Shown here: piece by piece, positions 52,601 through 63,264 of the stretch
Position numbering within the stretch: position 1 is the stretch's first letter
How the letters are laid out: every line of letters begins with the position of its first letter
From: Symbiodinium natans
Lineage: Eukaryota > Sar > Dinophyceae > Suessiales > Symbiodiniaceae
Length of the DNA: 64,000 nucleotides
Direction of reading: 5' to 3'
Assembly (NCBI GenBank): GCA_905221605.1
Contig: CAJNDS010000302.1
Location: 180,559-244,558, forward strand
Made by a program: the position numbers and the translations under genes
The notes under the pieces: model-generated
Seen by the model: the letters and a program-made list of their open reading frames with translations, nothing else
What the model was told of the DNA's origin: nothing
Databases searched by the model: none

Positions 52601-53609
52601 GAAGGCAGGCAGCCTCAAAGCATTTGTTAACATCGTCAGCACGGATGACACGAATCAGAGCGATCAGCCAGTCTGTGCCACCCTGTGGGGACGAATCAAC
52701 CCAAGCAAAAGCCAGGCCCTTGAAGTCCGACAAATAATCCCGCCAAAAAAGCGAATACATCATATCGACCCTCACCTGACATCGCGACAGGGTGCTCTTA
52801 TGAGGAACGCGGAAATGCTCGGTTTGGAACCCGGCAAATTCCGGCAATGCCTCGAGCGCAGTCTGCAGAACTGCGCCTAGGTCCCCACGGTCACGCAATT
52901 TCATTGCAGCACACAAGGACTTGATGATGCGATTAGCATCATAAAAACGGCGACGAAGCACCGTTGCACCTGCACTGGCGCCGCTATTGGCCTCCACAAA
53001 TGAGCACAGGCGCTGCAGGTGTTCCTCAAGAGCCATGCGATCTGAAGCACTCTCATCTGCTTCGCATGAATCAAGAATGCGAGGCGCCCATCGTTGCAAG
53101 TCCCTCCGAAGCTGCGCGGCAGCATCTGGATTGAAACATAAACCCGCTGATGAGTCACTCACCTGCAGCAACCTTCTTCCATTCACCTGCCTGTGATGCG
53201 CAAGCTGCTGCGAGAACGCCTGGGTAGGCAAACCCAGGCGACTGAAGAATGAGTTGTGCGCCTGGAACTCCCTCGCCTGTCGGGATGTTGGTAGCGAGGC
53301 AAGTCGGCACATGATGCTAGACCAACATTTATGCTGCATCAAATGGGCAAACAGGCCATGGATCTGCATGCAAAAAGGATCGGCTGTGAAGCTATGCAGG
53401 GAAGCCTCACTGACACTTAAACATGCAGCAATGTCTGCAACTGATTTCCCCGCTGCTGTCTCCAAGTCATGGATCTCAAGTGCATCTGGACTCCAAGTTG
53501 GTCTGAAAAGTCGCACTGGGCAGGTCACGACAAGAGGTAACTGAAATATGCAGGTGGCTGCACAGCGCATACTGAAACAATCGGGCGCTTTGCTTAAGCA
53601 CTGCCACAT
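49623..53609 (-). CDS. Large RNase-H-like, hAT-reminiscent transposase
   Basis: A 1328-codon frame from the ATG at 53609 (the frame is open to a GTG at 53702; residue numbers below count from that GTG). Motifs fit an RNase-H-fold transposase: AFAWVDSSPQGGTDW (Asp336), GFCTDSGTEMS (Asp456), ALICPGALHVCHSM (C530/H531, like the C-x-x-H after the second Asp in hAT enzymes), a large mostly helical insertion, and VERIVEAQHGSIKKG (candidate Glu879). Near the C-terminus, TWAMTDKGLQHLV and SSWELLTVLKNTGWQ look like winged-helix segments that could bind DNA. The frame is intronless and ends in TGA at 49623, overlapping the next ORF. hAT enzymes are usually 600-900 residues, so this is large. I see no domain outside this pattern. 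The hAT link is inference from motif order. Confidence 0.65.
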   Translation of the reverse strand: MWQCLSKAPDCFSMRCAATCIFQLPLVVTCPVRLFRPTWSPDALEIHDLETAAGKSVADIAACLSVSEASLHSFTADPFCMQIHGLFAHLMQHKCWSSIMCRLASLPTSRQAREFQAHNSFFSRLGLPTQAFSQQLAHHRQVNGRRLLQVSDSSAGLCFNPDAAAQLRRDLQRWAPRILDSCEADESASDRMALEEHLQRLCSFVEANSGASAGATVLRRRFYDANRIIKSLCAAMKLRDRGDLGAVLQTALEALPEFAGFQTEHFRVPHKSTLSRCQVRVDMMYSLFWRDYLSDFKGLAFAWVDSSPQGGTDWLIALIRVIRADDVNKCFEAACLLEKTVAQVKQAFQSDDSDALVALVKERWRCRQLLEGAICIHRLLPGGIGSGAAKVDQKLSSFCCKLFAETQSLAALKGFLQCIRGFCTDSGTEMSLADASGVSLQQVLPTWMVDPLSFGDGDGDALDSLDMNVDVVSRSPAHNPASNLVFPNALICPGALHVCHSMVQEVDQALTHFETWLPEFKAVVHLLNRDHLRQRFLATCVLGSQFDWMQHRVRKLAEPAFWRWNAMANILQGVVKMKSVLQATWSQARFLKPDGADKDSPEGLDVDLLSCAIRSDSFWAYTCMLCALHSLAEDISSWFEGCPCHSPLTQVEDKEGAVSLKNTLQAACDAAGVPRESPENCPLAGQRSAELASGVLLRHVDLLSDSALEFFLRQTNSQTDPELLETVLTDYSRGRAHFTEYLSQKLQCWETLPWKFAALTHFDPVCAQMAASEIVTMLEKSPKDEELHHRVTWQFLRAAEDGGEAALLIQLRQLARPGSSLCRDPGLALLQEFAQGLKFLPTVERIVEAQHGSIKKGMGFRKVSGAYVSTSLRMPEMKKLFTVSTQYKQLLENWSAVLNPDEAAKRFGLFNHPRYQDACAERMRKQQKFQILGVLLYMLDPESQFRSIEHVRKQREKQKQKKQAAKDKFFKNLNGDLRVWSLENVERRAVAQHMQDRMEPGLLYSLPVDSTALPSLQSRLEAPGVIKLPEQLLESRLAEAAEGLSLNPGSPTQQDLSLAVCQGHGAADSDGLEAVENVPIMFLRLSRKAPSRSRVLNLPAASGVKLGSTDMTVTAHACVRSPEACWVEVEPRKAEGVLSSASVLSISKTDAETVPFVLRQWSTCKKLVYRLRGQPATPALASLLADFVSQRAFPGTRQLQHVRVSADSAESISLCEGLEHAGYIVRSSANELDSTWAMTDKGLQHLVHMHEVCQPTLVFRPLEDLLLRVGGGLQEVQDFSSWELLTVLKNTGWQLAPIPAQKKSRRKLPPLKHDSTSLVCYGAAVKAP

Positions 53610-54760
53610 GTACTCTTCCTCCCTGTTCCATGGCGTGAAATGCCCTTGCGACTCCAAACCGGGCACGACGTCAACCAAAAAACAAGTAAGCGTCACAATC
53701 ACTGTGCCGTCGTGTCCCGATGTCAGTCCACCGTCTTTGCGAAAGTTTGTGCTCCTGAAGCAGCGCTTCCACCCAAGCGCAGGACTGTAGACCTAGTTTG
53801 CCGGTTGTGGTACGACCATCTGCCCGGGTTGTCTGGCAGTTCAAACGTGCAAACCTGGCCGCCAATAACAACAGGACCATGGCGCAGAAGGACACATGGC
53901 CAAGCCCTGGTCAACTTAAAATTACGCTGATATCCACATTTTGGGAACTTGCCTTGCTCAGTCGCTCAATCTCTGGAGTCTGGAGTTTGATGCAATGCCT
54001 TACCATGGACCATGTGTCGCACGCAGTCCGTCATTTGCATCTTCGGCAATTCCTGCGGTGAATTCTGGAACAAACGGGGGACGGCTGATATCTGGAATCT
54101 GGCACATTGAAGAACTGCAACGAAGGGCTACTGGGGCCGCTGGCACCCGGCTACCCTCCAAATTCACAACCGGCAAGCCCTGAATCAAGCCCGGAACAAC
54201 AAACGTCATGGCTCTTTCAACAAAACGGGGAGGCGCGGCGCGACCATCCGCGTTTTTCGAGAACCACCTGGCAGGAGAAACCAATGTATTTCGTGATTCA
54301 GAAATGATGCTGAACCACCCTATGTACTGACATTGATTCATCACGACTCATTGCCAAGCGCTTGGCCTGGCGAAAGGCCACAAAAGAACATGTCGTGTCC
54401 AGCGCAGCGCCTGTCAGTCAAGAGGGCCATGGGCCACGGGGCCACCAAAGAACCGCGAACTGCTGATATGGCCTGGGCCGGGGCCTGGTCACCGGTCCAA
54501 CCTTACTCTCAGAGTCTGAGCAACAGTAGCAGCATCAATCCAAGAGTCACGGACTGGAGAGGGAATAGACGCAACGCCCACAAGCCTGAAATCCCAAAGT
54601 CAAGTACGCAAGGGCCCTGAATCCCTGAACCTGCCGGCTGCTATTGCAAATCTCATGGGCCGCAGCGAGCAGATGCTGAAGCGAGGCGAGTCAAGGCAGA
54701 GACCTGGGCACAGCCAGTCCATTCCAACTCTCAGGGGCCACGGCAGGCGGAGGCTGAAGC

Positions 54761-54906
54761 CCCTAAACCCTAAACCCTAAACCCTAAACCCTAAACCCTA
54801 AACCCTAAACCCTAAACCCTAAAACCTAAACCTAAACCCTAAACCCTAAACCTTTAAACCCTAAACCCTAAACCCTAAACCCTAAAGTAAACCCTAAAAC
54901 CCTAAA
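54761..54906 (-). repeat. Long CCCTAAA array
   Basis: About twenty mostly perfect CCCTAAA units with a few shortened ones (CCTAAA, CCTTTAAA). Confidence 0.95.
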
Positions 54907-55920
54907 AGCTTCGGCGCTGCAGGGAAAAAACTTGTCGCCTAATCGCCTAGAAGCGGCGCTTGCAGACGTAAAATTGAGGCTGTGGCAAGCAGAACGAGAA
55001 GTCAATCGAGCCAGAGACCTGGGCAATTCAAGCGATTGACACATGGACATGGGACATGGGACATGTCGGCACTTGCAGATGCAAAGGCAACAAGGGGTCT
55101 GTGGCACTGAAACCTGGGTTTGTCTAGAATGGGATGCCGGGGATGGGCGGTAAAACCCAACAACCCAACGCCTAGGCTAGCGGCTACAGGAAACACCCTG
55201 ACCCTGAGCCTCTTCAGGCTTTATCGACCGTGCAGCACAAGCCCTGTGGCCTGTGGCCCAGCTCCTCTTTTCACTGCACTGCCATCCGTCTGTGCTTGTA
55301 GACGTGCTGCGTTCTGTGTAGTGTGTCACTGTGTCTTCATTCGAATTTGATTTGAGGGGTTGGAGTTGGAGGTTGGAGGTGAAAGTTTTGCGCAGGACAC
55401 TGGAAGATCGAGCATGTGCCGCTCACGACTCACGACGCCGTTTGGCGGGCGCAGGCGCATCCGACTGGTCCGACGCCGGCTCCGACTCTCCATCGCTCAC
55501 GGTCTCCAACTGCCTGCTCTGTCGTGACCCGAAACACCCTTAAGCCACTTAGTAAGTACAGTTCACAGAAAAATCAGTATAACCTTTCACTATAGGCCTA
55601 GAGCCAGAGCCCTGAAGCCCTCAACCTTCGGACAAGGTACTTTCTTGTCGGTGGGCCATGGCACAGCTTCTGCGCTTTCCCCATGATGTTGAAGATGAAA
55701 CTTTTGTCGCCACTGCCATAGCATCGAAAGATGTCCTGGCTGGAATGTAGAGACTAGTAGAGTAGAGACAAAGGACAACGTGACAACGTGTAAAGGCGAA
55801 GTCCCCATTGTTAATGGTCCCGGGACCCGGGGTCCTCTACCACACGCTTCATGATGCCATCAGAGTACTGCATGATCCGCAAGAATGTGCTCACCTGCTG
55901 CCACTGGCAACAAAACCAAG

Positions 55921-55952
55921 GCCCTAAACGTCCCTAAACCCTAAACCTAAAC
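55921..55952 (-). repeat. Short CCCTAAA array
   Basis: Three to four degenerate units. Confidence 0.75.
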
Positions 55953-56429
55953 CCCACCGCACCTGGAATCCTCCGAGACATCTTTCCCCTGCCTTGGCAG
56001 CGTCAAGCTTAGCATAGTCCGTTCGCAGCGCCTGCTCACCAATAAATGCCCTCATCTCTGGCACAGTGGGCATTGCCATGGCAGTGGAAGCATTCAGACG
56101 CCTAAGCATGCCCAGCTAGGAAACTATGGAGCCTGATGAGCCGGAATAAAGCCGAAGAATTGTTTGGGCGCACGCTGTCAAGCTGGCTCCGTCCTGGTCC
56201 GTCCTAGCCCATTCTTGTGCTGTGAATTCGCTCAGAGGCCGTGGCAACCAGTGGAACCAGAACCAGAAGCGAAAGAACGACCTGGGCAGGCGACCACAAA
56301 TGACAACATGACGTTCAACATGATCTCCGCATATTCTTCTGCCCATTCTGCCTTGTAGGACCCACTACTCACTACACTAGCAAGCAGGCGATTGCAACTG
56401 CCACCTGGCTGTGGCTCAAAATAGGGGTA

Positions 56430-56660
56430 TGTCGCTGTCGCGGTGTCCCGCCACCTGCCTGTGTTACATACGTATGTCGCGCCCACTTGTTTCATACGTA
56501 TGTCGCGGGGTTTGTCGCGGCTGTTTCGCGCTGTCTTGAAAAAGAGATACGAAACCCATGCAGTTCCAAGAAGGGGCTTGTCGCAAAGGCTTGTCGCGGA
56601 GGTTTGTCGCGGACTGCTTGTCGCAAGCAGAACGGCTTTGTTACAAACCCTATGTCGCGG
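56430..56660 (+). repeat. Dispersed TGTCGCGG motif cluster
   Basis: About ten TGTCGC cores, mostly TGTCGCGG or TGTCGCAA, occur within 230 bp at irregular spacing. Two of them follow the palindrome ACATACGTATGT or a near copy. The meaning is unknown; it could be a decayed minisatellite or a binding-site cluster. Confidence 0.6.
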
Positions 56661-57852
56661 AAAGACGCCCGGGAGCCAATTACATACCTAGACTTTTGAG
56701 CCGGACCTGACTGAGAGACTCTGGACATCAGCACTGACTTGGGGCCACGGCAAAGCAGCCAGCCGCAGGGATGCGCGCAACCTGTCTGAGAACACATGGA
56801 CCGCCACACAAAGGAAACATTGCAAATCGCATGTCCTGTATTGCGCTTCATGGCTCACAGCACACATGGGCACTACCATCAACTACCATCTAAGCCCTGC
56901 AGTCCCTACAGTCTGTAGAGGCCCGAACGCAATGAGGATCAAGAACAAGTGCGGCTCGATGACAATGTCCAGGGCCTCTTCACCTGCGCGCGCATGGCTA
57001 AGAGGTGGCTAGAGGCTATAGGTGGATGGGGGAATGGGAAGCTTCGGGGATTCGGGGGTGAGTCATGTTACATACATCAGATCATCAGAGTCACATCAGT
57101 CAAGGTGCAGCGGCTCGGCAGCAACAAAACAACCCGGCCCCGGCCATCCCTAAATCCCCGTTCATCCCTGTTGGTCCCGTCTCACCAAACTGTCATGAGT
57201 CATGCCTCCTGGTGCGTGCCATTGCCAGCAGCCACACCGCACCCCCGGGCTAGCTAGTCAATCAACTTGCACAACTGATCAATCTTTCGGGGCAATTCAG
57301 AATTCGGGGTCCCGGGGTGTCAAAGTTTATGGGGCGGCGGCTAAGACTGATGTCTTAGCCAGCACATGCAAGTCACGCAAGCTCTCAGAATCTCTCAGAG
57401 TCTTTCAGCCCGATGCGCTGCGCGCGGCCGCGACCCTTTTGCGCAAGAAACTCATGTAAGCACTGATCACGCATGGCCGCATGGCTTCTTCTAGATACAA
57501 ATTCCAAGTCTGTTGCCTGGGTCTGCAACTGCAATCATCCGGCATCCCAAGGCCCACCAAGGCCCCTCCCTGTCTACAGTACGTAGGTTTAAGGGTTTTG
57601 GGGTCTCGGATTTTCTGCAGGCTGCAGGCTGCAGCTCGGCGTCTGAAGAAATGCAATATCTCATGTGTCTCTGGCCCTGGGCCCTGGCATCAGGAGCATC
57701 GGACAGCCCGCCCGCCCGACACCACTCAAAGCGTCAACGTCAACGCTGACCACTGACATGTCACACATGTCTTGTCTATAACATTTTAGCCTTTTGCCTA
57801 CAACGTCGCAAAAACCGGTAAAATCTTCAAAATGTCCTCCTCTTTTCTTACA

Positions 57853-58020
57853 GGTTCAACAAAATCTTTTAGGATTCCCAAAAATGCCCTTATTCTTTTT
57901 GCTCTTTTATTAAGGTTCAACAAAATCTTTTGAGATTCCCAAAAAACGCTCTTAATGTCCTGCTCTTTTTTCAGGTCCAACACAATTTTTTCAAGATTCC
58001 TAAAAACACCCTTAACCGAA
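57853..58020 (-). repeat. Three copies of a ~60-bp unit
   Basis: Units start at 57853, 57914 and 57974 with GGTTCAACAAAATCTTTT or close variants, each followed by an ATTCCCAAAAA-type string and a T-rich end. Spacings of 61 and 60 bp mean that any translated repeat would change frame, so I treat it as non-coding. Confidence 0.8.
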
Positions 58021-58560
58021 GCAAACAAGGACGCAGCACAACGGACCAGTTTAGGGGAATTTGTATCTCACTCAGCCCTGAACAGCCGCCAACATACATT
58101 GCAGCTGAGCGCTGGCCTCGCGGACACAAGACCAACGCCTGACGACCACCAATCAAAAGAACACATCTTGAAACTTTCTACCATGCTAGCGTCGAAGGCG
58201 GCGTCACAATGCAAGGTCCAGGCTCGAATTGGTAACCCTTGCCAGTGACCAAGTTTAGGGCTCGGGGTTTGGAGTTTCAGATTCTTGCACCGTGCTGACC
58301 GGTCTGCAGACGCGAGAATCGCAACTCGGGATGACGTCGATGCTGGTCGTGGTCACAAATACTACACCCCAAACCCCATCAGCCCGGTGAAGAGCTCGAG
58401 AGTCATCGGACTATCCATCCGCTCGCGTGCCCGCACATTTGTGTCCGCGCACGCGCGCGCGCGCGCGGGTGTTTGCATGGCCAAGGTGCGGCCGGCCTGA
58501 CTTCTTAGCAAAAGCATTTACACAGGGCCTGGACTACTGATTTGTGATTAGCTAAGCTGT

Positions 58561-60288
58561 TTATTCCGTAGACTCAGTTGAGGACGGAGACGAATCGATG
58601 TCACTCTCTGTCTGCATTCGCACCGGAGCGTTACAGAGTTCTTCGCTCGGCAAAACACAGCAGCATCTTCCTCGGGCTAAAAAGAGCCGGAGCAAGACAG
58701 ACCCACAAAATGGCTGAAACGCGAGTCGTTTCATTCCAAAACACGCAAGTCCGAACATGCTCGTATAAACCGTCAGGGGCAATGCGAACCATCGTCGAAA
58801 CTCTGCAAGTTTGCTGTGGTGAGTTTCCCAAACTGCAAGAAGAGGACAAACGATGATCAGGTAAACTGCTACGATCTTCGACATCATTTTCAAGATGAAG
58901 CATCTTTCATCGCGAGGCCTCTGCCATAAAAGGAGGAGCAGACCAAGACGAGCCGCAACAGTGATGCTATGGATGAGCCACAAGGGGACATCTCCCACGT
59001 CAATGCCGTGGTGCTGGTAGACGAAGCCACAATAAATAGACCACAAGGTTTCACAGGTGAGCGGCACGAGTGCAACGAAAGGAAAAGCAATCTCAGCGTG
59101 CCCTGCACCTCGAACGTCAATCCCTCGACGCGCAATCTCACGAAGTGTTGGGGAGGACATCCCTGCAGCTAGAAGCACATGGATAGCGTAGTCGACGTTA
59201 ACGGTTTTCTCACCAATCTCTTGGAAGATTCGTTCCGCATCCGCTTGCTTAGAACATGTCGCCTGTACTATGCTGCCCGAAAAACCACAACTGAGCTGCT
59301 TGGCTTCCTCCATTTTTGCTTCGTCGTTGACGCGGTCCACCTCCAACAGCAGGAAGAGAGTCAAACCAGAAAGAAGAAGCAAGCGCTACTCCACGAAGGC
59401 CAAAAAAGTAGGCATGTCCGTAACACCTGTTCGCCAATGCACGAAAATGACGCCAACAGCCATAGCACCGATCCTGTTCAAGAGCTTGCGACAGCCACTG
59501 TGGTTGATGTTCGCGCTGATACATGCCGCCACCACACAGATGTACAAGGGGATCGGCCGGATCCTCAGGTGCTGCGAGCAAAAGCCAAAGATCATGCCCA
59601 GGAGTCCGGAGAGGCTCCCGCAAAGAAGGGCATGGCGCAGCTGCTTGTTGTTCGAAGCTCTGGCTACAAAGATGGTCTTTCCCTCCTCGTGGGCGCGGTA
59701 GGCTTCGTAGCCGCACCAGAGCCTGGTGTAGATGCTGCAGTGACGGTTGGGAACCACAAGGACGCATGTAGAAGCCTGGAGTGCTCGCGCGAAGGGCGAG
59801 CTGCTGGGAGATTGCAAATAGGACCCTATGTCCAAGTTTTGCGGGTTGGCCAGCATGCAGCACCAGACGTTCCGAGAACCCGACGGCCAGGAATGCAAGA
59901 CCTTGGACAGGAACTCGAAAACACCCTCCTGCCAGGCATGACTGATGAACAAGTCGCAGTCCAAGCCCTCCGGATGCCGCATTAGTGCCCAGCTGACCTT
60001 GCCGGCTTCATCCGTCACTGGCATGATGTACTGCGTGTTCACTGTGTGGATGTTTGGCCCATACTGATCGTCGGACGGCTCAAACGGATCACTGTCATCA
60101 AGAGGACGAATCTCCCCACACTGGATGGCACGCCAGACCTCTTGCCGCAAATGGATCAGGCATGACCGCGTGACACACCAACGGTCAGGGGTGACGGTCT
60201 CATGCAAAGCCAGAGCCTCTAGCGTCGTAAACCTCGTTGACGCGCGGGATACAGCCATCTCACGCGCAAACGTCGGCTGCACAGCCAT
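58561..60288 (-). pseudogene. Multi-pass membrane protein with TIR-like region, interrupted by one TAG
   Basis: Two frames in the same phase (60288-59389 and 59385-58561) are split only by TAG at 59386-59388. Hydrophobicity continues across it (DMPTFLAFVE, stop, RLLLLSGLTLFLLL), so the stop falls inside a membrane helix. The N-terminal cytosolic half contains CDLFISHAWQEGVFEFL, CVLVVPNRHC and TRLWCGYEAYRAHEEGKTIF, resembling the 'DLFISHAWxEG' TIR-like proteins common in dinoflagellates. About seven further hydrophobic segments follow. In-frame ATGs are at 60288 (MAVQPTFARE) and later; the frame is open to 60357. It is either a recent pseudogene, a readthrough gene, or a sequencing error. Function unknown; a membrane sensor or channel-like protein is possible. 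Confidence 0.65.
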
Positions 60289-60422
60289 GTAAGAATCCCT
60301 TGCAGAGCTTCCAAATCGTGCTTCCAAACCCCGAAGATGAAAATGAATATCGCTCACACCATGTTGAAGCTCATATCTTAAGCTGTGAAGCTTGGAGCCA
60401 TTGGGTTTAAGTAGGGTAGGAA

Positions 60423-60461
60423 CATATAACTCTACTTATAGCAGGGGGGCTCCTCCTTGTA
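60423..60461. mobile_element. Right half of a CAAGGAGGGG-family foldback element (copy 4, truncated)
   Basis: CATATAACTCTACTTATAGC followed by GGGGGGCTCCTCCTTGTA matches the right arm of the complete copies. The left arm is missing. Confidence 0.7.
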
Positions 60462-60816
60462 GGGTTTAAGGCTCATGCGAAGGCTGTCTCAAACTACAGA
60501 AAGACCCAGTCCAAACCCAGCGAGTCGGCGAAGCCAATGGAGCTGTCAGCTTGTCAGACGCATCTGCACGCATCAGCCGCGCCCCAAAGCAGGATTTTTA
60601 GGGCCCTGGGAGCATGTTGCCTCGTTCGCCGGCACGCGCACGGCTACGATCACATCCTGCTGCAGAAGGTGGAGAGTCCAATAAGGCAAAACAACTGCAC
60701 TCAGACTGCTGTAAACAAAGTCTGCGTCCCAAGGGACTGTAGTGCACCGGATGAGAGAGCCAACGGACATGCGAGTGCCTAGCGCCCACAGCCAGACGAA
60801 CCCAGCTGCCATCAAC

Positions 60817-60932
60817 CCCTCATATAGGGGCCTTTAAAATCATTAGACAATATATAATATATACATATATATATATGTATATATACATCAGGGAAGACTA
60901 TTAGTAATATTCCGACCCCTATATTAGAGTCC
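60817..60932. mobile_element. AT-cored foldback element ending CATATAGGGG / CCCCTATAT
   Basis: The left arm CATATAGGGGCCTTTAAAAT is partly mirrored by the right arm ATTCCGACCCCTATATTA, with an AT microsatellite (60851-60890) between them. A related right arm (TTCTTCCGACCCCTATAT) occurs at 62389-62406. Confidence 0.6.
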
Positions 60933-61791
60933 TCCAGGAAGAGAGCCTCATCAGAGTTCGGCCGCGGATCCTGCAAAACAGCCTCCCATCGAATTGGGGC
61001 AAGTGGGCACAGGCAGCTTTGCCATGCATGTGTCTGTTGATGGGGGTTTTCCTGCGCCGAAGAGGGATGATAGCAGTAGTAACAGTAGTACTTGAGGAAG
61101 GCATGTACACTCTCGCGAGACTTTCATGTTGGCAAGGTTGCCTCCCACCAGCCGTCGCAGAAAAGGCCGAAAGAGCAGGTCGCAGACTTGCCAGTCGCTG
61201 CCGCTTCCTCGAACTTCCGGCTGCTTGCATACGAAGCTTCAGGAAGCTGAATGGTGCACATGTGAGCCATGAAACATGGAAAAAAAAAAGGCTGCTTCTG
61301 TAGGCTGCCCAGGTGCCACCAGCCCTCGGCCACGGATCCCGCGGCTTTCCTTGACTGCTCTAAGTACGCCGAGCAGACAAGGATTGAGCTTCTTCCGGGA
61401 GCCCTGTGCAGGGTGCAGAAGGCTGAGGACGCGTCACACACCATCTCTGCACAGGGCAGCTGCGAGCGCCGGCCAAAGTACCAGGGACCCGCGACAGGAG
61501 AGGCCTGCAAAACGCTCAGCAAGAGCTTTGCTGCTCTACTACGACACAGCCTCTCAGATTGCAGACCCACCCTACCAGCATTCTGCTATTATCCTAACCC
61601 CTCAACAATGCCCTCTAGAGGTTGATTATGGCCCTAAAGCCCCTGTAAAAAGGCCCTTTATGGATTTGATTCTGGGAATTCTCGGGCCGAGCAGGCCATC
61701 CTGGCAAAAAAAACACCACACCATGGTTTGGCCTCCAAGATGGCGGCTACTGCAATGGAGGTCGTGGTCATCACGAGACCTGACTCAAGTT

Positions 61792-61875
61792 AGGGTTTAG
61801 GGTTTAGGGTTTAGGGTTTAGGGTTTAGGGTTTAGGGTTTAGGGTTTAGGGTTTAGGGTTTAGGGTTTAGGGTTT
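61792..61875 (+). repeat. Perfect TTTAGGG array
   Basis: Twelve TTTAGGG units, essentially perfect. Confidence 0.96.
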
Positions 61876-61994
61876 AGAGCCCTAGTCATGGGGCATGCAT
61901 ACGGCGGGGTCACCGGCTGTCAGCTTGTTTTTGGGGCCCCCATAGCCCTAAGCCTCACAGCTTCTTCGATGGTTGCCCACAGTGTTGGAGCTTC

Positions 61995-62112
61995 TACCAG
62001 GAGGGGCCCCCTTACTATGCTAACTGTACTTAAGGGAACTTATACGCTAATTTAGGATCCCCATTTAGGGCTCTTATGCCTCTACTTATAACTGGGGGTG
62101 CCCCTCCTTGTA
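61995..62112. mobile_element. Foldback element of the CAAGGAGGGG family (copy 5)
   Basis: Starts TACCAGGAGGGGCCCCCTTA, with CTAACTGTACTTAAGGGAAC inside, and ends TGCCCCTCCTTGTA. Confidence 0.85.
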
Positions 62113-62597
62113 TCCCGGTGCGACCGCAAGTCTCCCTCGCCTGTGAGGTCGTCCTCTTTCACCACATGAATGGAGATGCCCGACTGAGGACCTGTGCAGG
62201 TGAACTTTGTGCCGCTTCTCCTTGCCTTGTTCGGGTCGGACCCCCCCGTTGCACGGGATTCTACTTTGAAAGGTGCCTACCATGGGGACCCTGAATTGGA
62301 ATAACCCTCTCAACCCAGCATTGTAGGATCTGCATGATATAATATACGAGCCTTAATCTATTCTAGTTAAGGGAGTACGATTAGTAGTTCTTCCGACCCC
62401 TATATGAATTTGCCCCGAAATTTAGGAAACCCCCCTTCCCCCAAACAAAATGATAGGTAGTCCTCATGCTAGCCACTCGTCATGAATCTTCAAGTACGGG
62501 CCTTGCGATGCAGGTTCTTCAAGGCAGGGTTTACGGCTTCAGCGTTTGTTGCCTCCCACTGAACTGAAGCCCACTTTGCAGGGCATACGGCAAGAGT

Positions 62598-62753
62598 TTA
62601 GGGTTGAGGGTTCAGAGTTACCTTATAAACCCTAAACTATCCATTTTTTGACCCCGGGGCTCTATCCAATCACCCTAAACCCTAAACCATCCTAAACCCT
62701 AAACCCCAAAAAACCCGGAACCCTAAACCCTAAACCCTAAACCCTAAACCCCA
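62598..62753. repeat. Mixed-orientation telomere-like units
   Basis: TTTAGGG units at 62598-62615 followed by CCCTAAA units from 62626 to 62753, several of them degenerate. Confidence 0.8.
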
Positions 62754-62867
62754 GGGTTGAGGAAGCTGCGGCCCGCAGCTTGCAACATCTGCAAGCCCCG
62801 CCTGCCAGACTCTCTGCCCGGAGAGAGAGGCGCCACTGCGGCTCATGGCCTCTGCCAAGGAAGAAGC

Positions 62868-62913
62868 CTAAACCCTAAACCCTAAACCCTAAACCCTAAA
62901 CCCTAAACCCTAA
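62868..62913 (-). repeat. CCCTAAA array
   Basis: Six near-perfect units, 8 bp upstream of a foldback element. Confidence 0.93.
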
Positions 62914-62920
62914 TACCCCA

Positions 62921-63047
62921 TACAAGGAGGGGCCCCCTTACTGTACTAACTGTAGTTAAAGAAACTTATAACCTATAATTTAGGATCCGTAAAACCCAAT
63001 TTAGGGCTCTTATAACTCTACTTCTAACTGGGGGGCCCCTCCTTGTA
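62921..63047. mobile_element. Foldback element of the CAAGGAGGGG family (copy 6, best preserved)
   Basis: 127 bp. Starts TACAAGGAGGGGCCCCCTTA and ends GGGGGCCCCTCCTTGTA, with the internal halves ACTAACTGTAGTTAAAG and AGGGCTCTTATAACTCTAC. TA at both tips fits a TA-duplicating transposon. Confidence 0.88.
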
Positions 63048-63162
63048 GTACCCCACATCGCCACACATACGCTCATTGCGACACGCGCACTTCGGAGAAC
63101 GCATGCTATGCTAGCTTTCGTCATTGTACGTCATTGCATATGATTGTATGTACATACGTTGT

Positions 63163-63264
63163 CGCATATATATATATATATATGTATGTATGTATGTGTG
63201 TATGTGTATATATACATATATATGTGTATATATATATAGCTATATATATATATATATATATAGC
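63163..63264. repeat. AT/GTAT microsatellite
   Basis: (AT)n interrupted by GTATGTATGTGTG. The Tyr/Ile-rich frames over it are artefacts. Confidence 0.93.

Larger units (their letters stand above)
53703..58560. other. Gene-free stretch with tandem repeats and telomere-like arrays
   Basis: No frame shows a recognisable domain. It contains the long CCCTAAA array at 54761-54906, a smaller one at 55921-55952, TGTCGC-rich DNA at 56430-56660, a ~60-bp triplicated unit at 57853-58020 and a (CG)n run near 58456. Terminal inverted repeats for the transposase gene were sought here by eye and not found. Confidence 0.55.

Noticed and set aside
19791-59388. TAG reassigned as a sense codon
   Set aside because: Pol and the methyltransferase gene both end in TAG at sensible positions, so the two internal TAGs are better explained by mutation, readthrough or error.
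61269-61800. Overlapping plus-strand frames of 118 and 174 codons
   Set aside because: No domain, no repeat with other genes, and an opposite-strand frame of equal length covers the same bases.
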